Of a stretch of DNA of 53,780 nucleotides, positions 22,488 to 30,469 are shown piece after piece; positions within the stretch are counted from its first letter, which is position 1, and the number at the start of each line of letters is the position of its first letter. The position numbers were made by a program, and so were the translations under genes. The notes below the pieces were generated by a model that ran no database searches, was not told the origin of the DNA, and saw only the letters and a program-made list of their open reading frames with translations. The stretch spans positions 1-53,780 of the forward strand of contig JAFYIZ010000048.1 of NCBI GenBank assembly GCA_017538365.1, in the 5' to 3' direction. The stretch is from a bacterium. GTDB taxonomy: Bacteria; UBP6; UBA1177.

Positions 22488-23023
22488 GAAAAGAGATAAG
22501 ATTTTCAGGCAGCGGCGGTCAGGGTGTCATCCTTGCATCCGTAATTTTGGGAACGGCGGCTGCACTTTATGAAAACAAACACGCAGTCCAGAGCCAGTCA
22601 TATGGCCCGGAAGCACGCGGCGGTGCGTCGAAAGCTGACGTCATCATCAGCGACGAACCGGTAAAATACCCGAAAGCGAGAAACATCGACTTCATGCTCT
22701 GCCTCACGCAGAAAGCTGCCGACAAATATCTTCCCGACCTCAAGGAAGGCGGCCTTGTCCTCATTGACAGCGACTATGTCGATGTTCCCGAAAACGACAA
22801 ATACACAGTCGTAAAACTTCCGATCTCTTCAACTACCTACGAAAAACAGGGCAAACTCATCGCCCTCAATATCGTTTCTCTTTCCGCATTTGTCGAAGTA
22901 ACGAAACTCGTTTCGGAAGACTCCCTTGAAAAAGCAGTCCTTCAGGCTGCTCCGAAAGGAACCGAAGACTTCAACATGGAAGCGGTAAAGATCGGAAGAG
23001 AACTCGCAAAAACGATCAAATAA
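22484..23023 (+). CDS. korC: 2-oxoacid:ferredoxin oxidoreductase, gamma subunit
   Basis: 179 residues, normal length. The N-terminus RFSGSGGQGVILASVILGTA and the block QSQSYGPEARGGASKADVII are the typical gamma-subunit CoA-binding region. It starts inside the korB stop (ATGA). It is the last gene of the operon; an intrinsic terminator follows at 23048. Confidence 0.92.
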   Translation: MRKEIRFSGSGGQGVILASVILGTAAALYENKHAVQSQSYGPEARGGASKADVIISDEPVKYPKARNIDFMLCLTQKAADKYLPDLKEGGLVLIDSDYVDVPENDKYTVVKLPISSTTYEKQGKLIALNIVSLSAFVEVTKLVSEDSLEKAVLQAAPKGTEDFNMEAVKIGRELAKTIK

Positions 23024-23047
23024 TTCAATAAAATCAATCAAAAATGT

Positions 23048-23077
23048 AGAGACGTCATACCATGGCGTCTCTTTTTT
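23048..23077 (+). terminator. Intrinsic terminator of the fumarase-kor operon
   Basis: An 11-bp stem, AGAGACGTCAT / ATGGCGTCTCT, with one T-G pair and loop ACC, followed by six Ts. It lies 25 bp after the korC stop. Confidence 0.9.
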
Positions 23078-23278
23078 ATTGCATCTGTTTTTTATAATTT
23101 TCCAATGATTGCCTTGGCATACTTTTGTGATTTTTCAAAAAAATAATCAATTAAAAACTTGATTTTTTCAAATATATCAATATTAAAATTCGAATTTTGT
23201 TGTTGTGGTATTTTGAAATTTGGAAACAATAAAACTTCAACTTTCAAAATCGTTCTTTAAAAATAGATGAGCTGGAAT

Positions 23279-23339
23279 AAAAAAAGAAGTCCGCAGGCCC
23301 TGGCACTGCATAGCAGGAGAAGGATCTCTGCGGCACACG
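23279..23339 (-). ncRNA. Candidate small RNA 3, divergent from the Abi-like HEPN gene
   Basis: On the minus strand a promoter (TTGATT at 23368-23373, 16 bp, TATAAT at 23346-23351) points to a GC-rich island in an otherwise AT-rich 370-bp gap. CCGCAG and CTGCGG (23328-23333 and 23291-23296 on the plus strand) form a closing stem. CTGC-TAT-GCAG forms an inner hairpin, and a seven-T run follows at 23279-23285. The features fit a ~60-nt RNA with its own end. The plus-strand orientation has no T-run. Confidence 0.45.
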
Positions 23340-23345
23340 CTGGGT

Positions 23346-23373
23346 ATTATAGGTAAAAATTTTCTATAATCAA
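23346..23373 (-). promoter_or_regulatory. Promoter of candidate small RNA 3
   Basis: -35 TTGATT and a perfect -10 TATAAT with 16 bp between, read on the minus strand. A plus-strand TATAAT at 23365-23370, possibly serving the HEPN gene, overlaps the -35, so the two directions could interfere. Confidence 0.5.
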
Positions 23374-23391
23374 GTAAAAATGAGGCAAAGA

Positions 23392-24066
23392 ATGAATAAA
23401 GATTTTTACGAAAATCTGGAAACAATCTTCACATCGGCACGGCTTTCGGTGTATCGGCAGGACGGAACCGATGAATCCACGGCATTGGCACGGTATCTTT
23501 TCAACATTGAGCTTTGCCGCTCGCTTTATGTGACTTTGAACATTTTTGAGGTTTCGTTGAGGAATACTTTTGACAAGGCTCTTTCTTCTTTTGCCGGTGA
23601 AAATTGGTATGAAACTCTTCCGTTGGATGATCACAGCAGAAAGAAAGTTTCCGAGGCCAAAGGCAAATTGGAGAAAAAGAAAAAAAATCCTACTCACGAC
23701 CGCGTTATTCCTGAATTGTCGCTCGGATTCTGGACTTCGCTGATTACAGCAAAATACTCAGAACAGGCTTTTCAAAGTTATCTTATAAAAACCTGTTTGA
23801 AAAAGTGTCCGGTGCAGTTGCGAAGTATTAAGAATCTGCAAAAAATATTTGAGAGAATCCGCATTCTTCGCAACAGGGTTTCCCATTACGAGCGGATCCT
23901 TCATTGGAAGGACTTGGAATCGCAGCATGCGCAGTTGGCCGAATGCATAAAATGGCTGGATGAATCGGCTTTTCAGCTTCTCGGTGAAATTGATTTTTTT
24001 GATTATATTTTCAGTGCCGGAGTAAATCCCTTTCTTGTACTTGTTTCAAAGAAATGGAATTGGTGA
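23392..24066 (+). CDS. Abi-like HEPN-domain protein, candidate RNase of an abortive-infection or toxin system
   Basis: 224 residues from the ATG at 23392, which has GAGG six bases upstream; an ATG at 23380 is also possible but has no SD. ALARYLFNIELCRSLY then LNIFEVSLRNTFDKAL, GFWTSLITAKYSE, and a C-terminal RILRNRVSHYERIL are the pattern of Abi-family (AbiD/AbiF-related) HEPN proteins. R160 and H165 give the R-x4-H RNase motif. HEPN proteins of this kind cut RNA and cause dormancy on phage attack. No antitoxin-like ORF is adjacent, but a divergent small RNA candidate lies just upstream. Its immediate neighbours are core metabolic genes, which suggests a recent insertion. Confidence 0.8.
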   Translation: MNKDFYENLETIFTSARLSVYRQDGTDESTALARYLFNIELCRSLYVTLNIFEVSLRNTFDKALSSFAGENWYETLPLDDHSRKKVSEAKGKLEKKKKNPTHDRVIPELSLGFWTSLITAKYSEQAFQSYLIKTCLKKCPVQLRSIKNLQKIFERIRILRNRVSHYERILHWKDLESQHAQLAECIKWLDESAFQLLGEIDFFDYIFSAGVNPFLVLVSKKWNW

Positions 24067-24093
24067 AAATCAAGAACTTGTTTTTTAATTTCC

Positions 24094-24648
24094 TCAGATC
24101 GCTTTCAAGAATTCGTCAGCCTGTTTTTTCAAAACCGCGATATCGTTTTCGTTCAGCGTGAGAAGATCTGTTTGAAAGGCGGTTCCGTCAGCCGCGAAGC
24201 CGTTTCCTTCGCCGCAGATGACTTCCGTTTTTATGAAATCGAGCAGTTTTTTGAGGTCTGCGCGGACATTTTTGGTCGCGTTTTTGCCGCCGACACCGCT
24301 AATTGTCACTTTTTTGCCGGCAATGGCTGTTCCGCTTGTGAAATCACCTGGAACGAGCGGGCGAGAAAGCCAGTCGAGCAGGTTTTTGAGCACTCCGGGA
24401 ACCGCGAAATTGTATTCCGGTGTGAAGATCCAGATGCCGTCAGCTGCCGCAACTTCGGCACGGATGCGGCTTATCGATTCAGGAACTGGCTTTTCCGAAT
24501 CCTGATTCATGAATGGGATGCCGCTGTATTCTAGTTCTGAAATTTCAGCCCCTTTCTGCATAAGGATCTCTCTGCACTTTGCGGCAAGCTGCCTGTTGAA
24601 CGAGTTCTTTCTCAAAGAACCGATGATGAAAAGCACTTTTTTGGTCAT
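24094..24648 (-). CDS. NAD(P)H-dependent FMN reductase (flavodoxin-like fold)
   Basis: 184 residues. The FMN-phosphate loop GSLRKNSFNRQLA is at about residues 10-22, and TPEYNFAVPGVLKNLLDWLSR is the hallmark of the NADPH-dependent FMN reductase / chromate or azo reductase family. It uses NAD(P)H to reduce FMN, quinones or other acceptors in the cytoplasm, often as protection from redox stress. The physiological substrate is unknown. The ATG at 24648 follows an AGGAG. It stands alone between the HEPN gene and the feo genes, on the same strand as feo. Confidence 0.9.
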   Translation of the reverse strand: MTKKVLFIIGSLRKNSFNRQLAAKCREILMQKGAEISELEYSGIPFMNQDSEKPVPESISRIRAEVAAADGIWIFTPEYNFAVPGVLKNLLDWLSRPLVPGDFTSGTAIAGKKVTISGVGGKNATKNVRADLKKLLDFIKTEVICGEGNGFAADGTAFQTDLLTLNENDIAVLKKQADEFLKAI

Positions 24649-24835
24649 AGTAGTCTCCTTTAATAAAAATTACGAAAATGAACTGTTTTCAGCAAATTAA
24701 CGCGTGATTATACTCAATTTTCAGAAATTTCGAGAGAAATCGCAATTTCGAAAGAGTTTTTTTCTGCATATAACATCAGGTTTTCTGCATATTTTTTTGC
24801 ATTTTATATGCAGATTCATGTTTGAAATGTGCAGA

Positions 24836-24997
24836 TTAGCGGTCCGAATTTTTCTTATTTTTGCATGCGGAGCAGCTGGAGCAATCAGAACCCATTCCGC
24901 ATCCGCAGTCGCCGCGTATCCGTTTTCTGATGATGGTTAGCAAGGCAAATACAAACATTGCAACAAGCAGAACTGCGATAATTATTGTTGCCGCCAT
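24836..24997 (-). CDS. FeoB-associated Cys-rich membrane protein
   Basis: 53 residues, easily missed because of its size. MAATIIIAVLLVAMFVFALL is a single transmembrane helix. It is followed by a basic stretch (RKRIR) and a cysteine cluster, CGCG then CSSCSAC. This matches the small FeoB-associated protein family found after feoB in many anaerobes, thought to help ferrous iron uptake at the membrane. The SD AGGAGG overlaps the feoB stop codon, and the start is 9 bp beyond it, so translation is tightly coupled. Confidence 0.88.
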   Translation of the reverse strand: MAATIIIAVLLVAMFVFALLTIIRKRIRGDCGCGMGSDCSSCSACKNKKNSDR

Positions 24998-25006
24998 TTT
25001 TGCCTC

Positions 25007-27358
25007 CTACATTCCGATCGCTTTACCGATGAGATATACGGCAAGTGAGCACAGCCATGCGATCACACACTGCCAGATTACGACTCCGGCTGCCCATTTT
25101 GTGCCGAGTTCGCGTTTTACTGAGGCGATAGCCGCAACGCACGGAGTGTAGAGCAGGCTGAAGACAAGAAGGCTTGCAGCGGTAAGGCTCGTCATCATCG
25201 TTTCAACGCCGCCCGCAAACAAAATTTCCAGAGTTGAGACTACGCTTTCCTTTGCCATAAAGCCGCAGACGAGTGCAACGACGATCTGCCAGTCGCCTAA
25301 ACCTATCGGTCTCATGACTGGGGAAATCAGCTGTGCGACTGAAGCAAGCATGCTCATTTCGGCATTTTCGACTAACTGCAGTTTCCAGTTGAAGCTCTGC
25401 AAAAACCACACGACAATCGTTGCCACGAAAATGACCGTGAAGGCTCTCTGCAGGAAGTCTTTCGCCTTTTCCCACAAAAGCTGCGCTGTGTTTCTTACAC
25501 CCGGCATGCGGTAGTTCGGAAGCTCCATTACGAAAGGCACCGCTTCGCCTTTGAAAAGCGTCCCTTTGTATAAAAGCGCGATGAGTATTCCGACAAAAAT
25601 TCCCAATAAATAGAGTCCTGTCATGATGAGACCGCCGTGTTTCGGGAAAAATGCGCTTACGAAAAATGCGTAGATCGGGAGTTTTGCCGTGCAGCTCATG
25701 AAAGGAGTGAGCAGGATCGTCATTTTTCTGTCTCGTTCACTCGGAAGAGTGCGTGTAGACATGACGGCGGGAACGGAGCAGCCGAAACCCACAAGAAGCG
25801 GAACGATGCTTCGGCCCGACAAACCGATCTTGCGCAAAAGTTTATCCATAAAAAAGGCAACTCGCGCGATGTAGCCTGAATCTTCGAGCATTGAAAGGAA
25901 GAAAAAGAGCGTCACGATGATGGGCAGGAAGGAAAGGACGCTTCCGACACCCGCGAAAATACCGTCAATGATAAGTCCGTGAAGCACTTCGTTCACTCCT
26001 GCCGCAGCTAAACCGGCGTCAGTAACTTTCGTAAGCCAGTCTATCCCAAGTTCCAGAAGTTCCTGCAGCCATGCGCCGATCACATTGAAAGTCAGGTAGA
26101 AAATTGCTGCCATGATCGCGATAAAACAGGGGATCGCCGTCCATTTTCCAGTCAGGATTTTATCGATTTCCCGGCTTCTCGCGCTCTCTTTGCTTTCATG
26201 CGGCTTTTTGACGGTGGCTGAGCAGAGCCTGTAAATGAAAGAAAAACGCATGTCTGCGATCGCCGCGCTCCGATCGAGATTCCTCTCGCTTTCCATCTGC
26301 ACTATAATGTGCTCCAGCATCTCTGTTTCGTTCACATCGAGGTCGAGTTTCTGCAGGATCTGATGGTCATTCTCCAAGAGTTTTGTTGCGGCAAACCGCA
26401 CGGGAACACCCGCTTTTTCGGCATGGTCTTCGATCAGATGTATCGTTCCGTGGAGCGCGCGGTGGACAGCTCCGCCGTTGTCGTCTTTGCCGCAGAAATC
26501 CTGTCGCAGCGGACTTTCCTGAAATTTTGCAACGTGAACGGCATGTGATACAAGCTCTTCGACTCCCTGACCTTTTTTTGCCGAGATCGGAACGACCGGA
26601 ACGCCGAGCAATGACTCCATTTTGTTCACATCGACTGAACCGCCGTTTGCCGTGACTTCATCCATCATGTTGAGCGCGATGACGAGCGGGATATTGAGCT
26701 CTAAAAGTTGCATTGTCAGGTAGAGGTTGCGTTCGATATTTGTCGCATCAACGATGTTTATTATCGCGTGCGGTTTTTCGTTGAGAACAAAATCACGCGA
26801 GATGAGCTCTTCGGCAGAGTAGGGCGACATCGAGTAAATGCCGGGCAGATCGGTGATCAGAGTCTCGGGATAACCTTTGATTGCCCCCGATTTTCTGTCG
26901 ACCGTAACGCCGGGAAAGTTCCCGACATGCTGATTCGATCCGGTGAGACGGTTGAAAAGTGTTGTTTTTCCGCAGTTCTGGTTCCCGACGAGCGCGAATG
27001 TTAGAACTGTGCCGTCAGGAAGCGGATTTTCGCTTTTTTTATCGTGGAATTTTCCGCTTTCGCCGAGTCCGGGGTGTTCCGTGATCGAATCTGCGATACC
27101 AGAGTTTTGCCGAAGTGCCGTATCTGCTTTTCCAACCTCGGTAACTTCGATCTGCTGCGCATCCGCCACGCGCAAAGTCAGCTCATATCCGTGCAGCCTG
27201 AATTCCATCGGATCGCCCAAAGGCGCATATTTCACGAAAGTGATCTCTGCACCCGGAATTATCCCCATATCCAGAAAATGCTGGCGGAGCTCGCCGTTTC
27301 CGCCGAGTTTTGCGACTCTTACGGTCTTTCCCGCCTTTATTTCGCGCAATGTTGTCAT
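25007..27358 (-). CDS. feoB: Ferrous iron transporter, FeoA-FeoB fusion
   Basis: 783 residues. Residues 1 to about 75 are a FeoA (SH3-like) domain: MTTLREIKAGKTVRVAKLGG and LRQHFLDMGIIPG. A short linker leads to the FeoB G domain with G1 GNQNCGKTT, G3 DLPG, G4 NMMD and G5 SAK. After the helical linker, a membrane domain of roughly ten helices contains the two Gate motifs (for example PLLVGFGCSVPAV). It imports Fe(II) across the inner membrane under anoxic conditions. Fusion of FeoA to FeoB is known in some anaerobes. Upstream palindromes suggest a metal-dependent DtxR/IdeR-type repressor. Confidence 0.95.
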   Translation of the reverse strand: MTTLREIKAGKTVRVAKLGGNGELRQHFLDMGIIPGAEITFVKYAPLGDPMEFRLHGYELTLRVADAQQIEVTEVGKADTALRQNSGIADSITEHPGLGESGKFHDKKSENPLPDGTVLTFALVGNQNCGKTTLFNRLTGSNQHVGNFPGVTVDRKSGAIKGYPETLITDLPGIYSMSPYSAEELISRDFVLNEKPHAIINIVDATNIERNLYLTMQLLELNIPLVIALNMMDEVTANGGSVDVNKMESLLGVPVVPISAKKGQGVEELVSHAVHVAKFQESPLRQDFCGKDDNGGAVHRALHGTIHLIEDHAEKAGVPVRFAATKLLENDHQILQKLDLDVNETEMLEHIIVQMESERNLDRSAAIADMRFSFIYRLCSATVKKPHESKESARSREIDKILTGKWTAIPCFIAIMAAIFYLTFNVIGAWLQELLELGIDWLTKVTDAGLAAAGVNEVLHGLIIDGIFAGVGSVLSFLPIIVTLFFFLSMLEDSGYIARVAFFMDKLLRKIGLSGRSIVPLLVGFGCSVPAVMSTRTLPSERDRKMTILLTPFMSCTAKLPIYAFFVSAFFPKHGGLIMTGLYLLGIFVGILIALLYKGTLFKGEAVPFVMELPNYRMPGVRNTAQLLWEKAKDFLQRAFTVIFVATIVVWFLQSFNWKLQLVENAEMSMLASVAQLISPVMRPIGLGDWQIVVALVCGFMAKESVVSTLEILFAGGVETMMTSLTAASLLVFSLLYTPCVAAIASVKRELGTKWAAGVVIWQCVIAWLCSLAVYLIGKAIGM

Positions 27359-27398
27359 TTTATGCCTTCACTAAAAACTTAAATAAAAGAACTTTAAA

Positions 27399-27412
27399 TT
27401 AGTAGTGACTAA
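27399..27412. promoter_or_regulatory. DtxR/IdeR-like palindrome 1 upstream of feoAB
   Basis: TTAGTAGTGACTAA, with arms TTAGT / ACTAA around 4 bp, 41 bp upstream of the feoB start. It resembles the TTAG...CTAA boxes of DtxR-family iron repressors more than a Fur box. Confidence 0.5.
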
Positions 27413-27417
27413 TCATT

Positions 27418-27433
27418 ATTAGCAAAGACTAAT
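27418..27433. promoter_or_regulatory. DtxR/IdeR-like palindrome 2 upstream of feoAB
   Basis: ATTAGCAAAGACTAAT, with arms ATTAG / CTAAT around 6 bp. Together with palindrome 1 it gives four alternating half-sites in 35 bp (CTAAT-CATT-ATTAG also pairs), which suggests cooperative binding of two dimers. Confidence 0.5.
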
Positions 27434-27588
27434 TGTCAAGAGAAAAAATGAAAAAAATCCTGCCCAAGGCTTGAAAGTAGGGGATAACATGACTTTTTTG
27501 GAAAAAAATGTTTTTTTATTGAAAAACATCTTTTTTTAAGTAGATTGCACCGTTTTACTTTTTCATCTAGAACTGATGGAGTAAAGAT

Positions 27589-28218
27589 TTGAAGTGGAAT
27601 ATATTTAAATTTATGGCTGAAAATAAAGAGGCTAACGAAGAGCTTGGCGAATGGATGAATGAGCAGCTCGAAAAGGTTAAAAAAAAGCAGGAAGAAGAGA
27701 AAAACGAGGTTCAGAAAAAGCTTGAAGAGAGAAAGGCTGCAGCAAATAAGCTCCGCGGCATGGAATGGAAAGATGACGACGATGACGATGATGACGGCAA
27801 CGAACCTTCTTTTTTCGTAAACCGCAATGCAACGCTGAACGGTGCCGAGGCAAACAAACTGTTTTCTCCTGAAAATTTCAGGGACAGAGGCGACTATATC
27901 GAATTGGTAAAACCGATAGAAAATATCAGAATGATCGAAAAAAACTGTTTCGGTTTTCTTCTTGCGTGGAAAGACGCGATGATTTATTCACAGACCGTAA
28001 TGAAAGGCGGATATCGTGACTGGCGTGTTCCGACAATGGAAGAAATGATCGTGATATATAAAATCAAGGATGTCTGCGGCATAAACAAACTTGATGACTG
28101 GTTCTGGTCGTCTTCCGAATGCGACGGCGGGCTCAATGCGTGGCGAGTCAGTATGCACGCCGGTTTTACCAGCAACGGAATCAAAACGGGAAAATACTAC
28201 GTCCGCTGCGTAAGATAG
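27589..28218 (+). CDS. DUF1566-like (Lcl C-terminal) domain protein with charged coiled-coil N-terminus
   Basis: 209 residues. No signal peptide. The first ~60 residues are a Lys/Glu-rich helical stretch, then a run of eight aspartates. The C-terminal ~110 residues carry WKDAMIYSQ, GGYRDWRVPTMEEM, WFWSSSE and YYVRCVR, which match the DUF1566 / C-type-lectin-like fold common in Bacteroidetes, Fibrobacter and deltaproteobacteria. In that family it usually occurs in surface or secreted proteins, so a cytoplasmic form is odd. The start is TTG at 27589 with GGAG 7 nt upstream; an ATG at 27613 has no SD. The role is unknown. Confidence 0.75.
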   Translation: MKWNIFKFMAENKEANEELGEWMNEQLEKVKKKQEEEKNEVQKKLEERKAAANKLRGMEWKDDDDDDDDGNEPSFFVNRNATLNGAEANKLFSPENFRDRGDYIELVKPIENIRMIEKNCFGFLLAWKDAMIYSQTVMKGGYRDWRVPTMEEMIVIYKIKDVCGINKLDDWFWSSSECDGGLNAWRVSMHAGFTSNGIKTGKYYVRCVR

Positions 28219-28274
28219 TTTTCTTTAAAAAAAATAATTCAAACTTGGAATTTTTTGATTGATCCGAAATTATT

Positions 28275-29201
28275 TCAACGGTATTGTGCGCATGAATTGT
28301 CAAGGCAGACACCATATCCGCCGCAGTCCTTATCTTCTATACATTCGTAGAAGTCTTCTGGAGACTCGCAGATCCCTTCATCGCACAATTTACCTTCGCT
28401 GCAGTCGCTGTCTTCCATGCATTCCGGCGGATTAGCGATAACATTGTCCCATGCGAAATCGGAAACGGCAAAGCACTCTCCGTTTTCAACATAGGTCGAA
28501 GTCTCATTATTTTCTTCATCGAGTGTAACTTCGTAAAGCGAGAAAGCGCCTTTTCCTTTTGAGTAGTTTGTTCCTGCGATGACATCTTCGATTTTTAGTC
28601 CTCCCGATTTTGCAAAATAGTATTTTGTCATCACATAATCGCCTTCCTCATCATAAATATTTTTGTAGAGGGTGACTTGTTCGGTTGCTGTCGCATAATT
28701 TGCATTCGCATCCTTGCCGAGAACGATCATTTTTCCTTTTAACGGCGAGAGATCGGTTCTGTAAACAAGCCCATTGTATTCAGGATCATATTCATAAAAT
28801 ATTATATCGAGCCAGAATAAAGCGTTTCCAGGATGTTCAGGGTCTTCTACATAAGCATATATGCCGTCATCAAGAGTTGATGCAATCTCATCGAAAACGA
28901 TTGGCTGGCATGCCGGATCAACCGGTTCGAAGTCGGTATCATCCGTTGTGTCTGTGTCTTCCATTGTGTCAGAATCGTCTTCAGTGTCGGGTTTGTCGCC
29001 GCCAGAAACATCTGAATCGGAAGAATCGTTATCCGGTGTTTCGGAATCGGAAACATCAGAATCCTGAGCGCCGGTGTCTGCAACATCGGAATCGTCTTCT
29101 TGTTCAGTATCGCCGTGATAGATTGTTTTACCTTCATCACCGCATGAAATGATGAATATCAAGGCAAAAACAGCAAGCGTACAAGTGATAAACTTTTTCA
29201 T
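28275..29201 (-). CDS. Lipoprotein of the YFQ-domain array, member 1
   Basis: 308 residues from the ATG at 29201 (GGAGGC in front). The signal peptide ends in the lipobox IISC. A linker of about 65 residues rich in Asp, Ser and Thr follows. Then comes one YFQ domain in a diverged form: DANANYAT, KYYFAKSGGLKIEDV and the closing NGECFAVSDFAW. The C-terminus carries two short cysteine modules, CMEDSDCSEGKLCDEGIC and CIEDKDCGGYGVCLDNSC, of a different type from the CGxDGCGG modules in other members. It is the last gene of the minus-strand array and has its own array-type promoter at 29240. Confidence 0.82.
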   Translation of the reverse strand: MKKFITCTLAVFALIFIISCGDEGKTIYHGDTEQEDDSDVADTGAQDSDVSDSETPDNDSSDSDVSGGDKPDTEDDSDTMEDTDTTDDTDFEPVDPACQPIVFDEIASTLDDGIYAYVEDPEHPGNALFWLDIIFYEYDPEYNGLVYRTDLSPLKGKMIVLGKDANANYATATEQVTLYKNIYDEEGDYVMTKYYFAKSGGLKIEDVIAGTNYSKGKGAFSLYEVTLDEENNETSTYVENGECFAVSDFAWDNVIANPPECMEDSDCSEGKLCDEGICESPEDFYECIEDKDCGGYGVCLDNSCAQYR

Positions 29202-29239
29202 AAAAACAGCCTCCAAAGTTAAAAAAAATAAAGCAAGAA

Positions 29240-29268
29240 ATTATAGTTAAAAGGTGTTTTTAAGAAAG
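29240..29268 (-). promoter_or_regulatory. Array-type promoter of lipoprotein member 1
   Basis: CTTTCT (29263-29268, minus strand) and TATAAT (29240-29245) with exactly 17 bp between. The wider left block AAACTTTCTTAA recurs upstream of other members. Confidence 0.65.
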
Positions 29269-29286
29269 TTTTTTGCTGTGCTGCCG

Positions 29287-30435
29287 TTATTTTCCGTTCG
29301 CATCGATGGATGCATTCTTGATTTGGTAGCATTGACCGTTCGGAACCGGCTCACCGGTAATTTTGTCAATTTCAACAAATATCGGTGCTTTACCTACTAT
29401 TGCGGCCTGCTTGAATGAACCGTCGCTGTTTAATTGCGATATATGGATTACGCCTCTCTGAGGGAAGTAAAGTTTCGATAAGATGTTGCCGTTATATTCC
29501 TTTATGAAAGCGCAGACGCCGTCAGCGTTTGTAGGCTTGTCGAGAGTGCATGTGTCAAAAGTCTGTCTTGAAAAATCAATGTAGGTTATTGAGTTGTAGA
29601 GTGTCAGTGAAAAATGGTTTTTGCTGTCGCTTCCGTTTGGCGAGTATTCAGCAGTGTAATCGAAGAATGAATTTTCATTACCTGATAAATATGTTTGAGT
29701 GAGAGTGCCGAGGGTGATTCCGTTGCACTTTACGCACTGTGTCTGGTCTGCGCTGCACATTTCATCGGCATTACACTCTATTGTGCATGGGTGACCGCAG
29801 CCGTCGTTGCCGCATTTTTTGCCTTCGCATGAGCATACTTCGCATTGACCTTCTGATGTGCATCTTTGTCCCTCAGGGCACTTGCCGTCACCTGTCCCGC
29901 AAAGTCCGCCGCAGCTGTCGCTTCCACAAATTTTGCCTGCACAAGAACAAGTGGAACATCCCTGCTGGTCGAGGTTGCATCTGCCGTAAGGACCGCAATC
30001 GCCGCAAGTTCCGCCGCAACCGTCAGAACCACAGAATTTGTCCTCGCAGTTCAACTCGCAGTTAGGATCTGCATTAGGATCAGGGTTCGGAGTAGGATCG
30101 GGAACCGGTGTTGTTGTCGGATCTGTCGGGTCAGTAGTCGGATCGGTTGTCGGATCTGTGGGATTTGTAGGTTCGGTTGGATTAGTCGGTTCTGAGGTCG
30201 GTTCTGTTGTTGGATTAGTTGTGGGCTCGGTAGCCGTGTCATTAGTCGGATCTGTGGGATTTTCCGAGCTTGTATCGGTTGCCGAATCGGTATCTCCTTC
30301 GTTTCCGTTGTCTGCCGATGTGTCTGAAGATGAATCGGTATCGCCTGAAATTTCTTCTTCGTCATCATCGCTGACGCATGAAACGAAAGTGAATATTGCG
30401 AAAATCAGAGATAAAATAATAAAGATTTTTTTCAT
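29287..30435 (-). CDS. Lipoprotein of the YFQ-domain array, member 2
   Basis: 382 residues from the ATG at 30435 (CAGGAG in front). The signal peptide ends in the lipobox FVSC. The linker starts Asp/Ser-rich, then becomes a Pro/Thr/Asp repeat (PTDPT, PTEPT, PTNPT units) of about 60 residues. Three consecutive cysteine modules follow, of the type CGSDGCGGTCGDC. One diverged YFQ domain ends the protein (KLYFPQRGVIHISQL and NGQCYQIKN). It starts only 34 bp after member 3 stops and I see no promoter there, so the two are probably one transcript. Confidence 0.82.
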   Translation of the reverse strand: MKKIFIILSLIFAIFTFVSCVSDDDEEEISGDTDSSSDTSADNGNEGDTDSATDTSSENPTDPTNDTATEPTTNPTTEPTSEPTNPTEPTNPTDPTTDPTTDPTDPTTTPVPDPTPNPDPNADPNCELNCEDKFCGSDGCGGTCGDCGPYGRCNLDQQGCSTCSCAGKICGSDSCGGLCGTGDGKCPEGQRCTSEGQCEVCSCEGKKCGNDGCGHPCTIECNADEMCSADQTQCVKCNGITLGTLTQTYLSGNENSFFDYTAEYSPNGSDSKNHFSLTLYNSITYIDFSRQTFDTCTLDKPTNADGVCAFIKEYNGNILSKLYFPQRGVIHISQLNSDGSFKQAAIVGKAPIFVEIDKITGEPVPNGQCYQIKNASIDANGK

Positions 30436-30469
30436 GAAAATCTCCTGAAAAAATAAAAAATTTAAGGAG

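Noticed and set aside
24861-25151. Plus-strand ORFs over 24704-25151
   Set aside because: They are antisense to feoB and to the small FeoB-associated protein, which has a proper SD, membrane helix and cysteine cluster.
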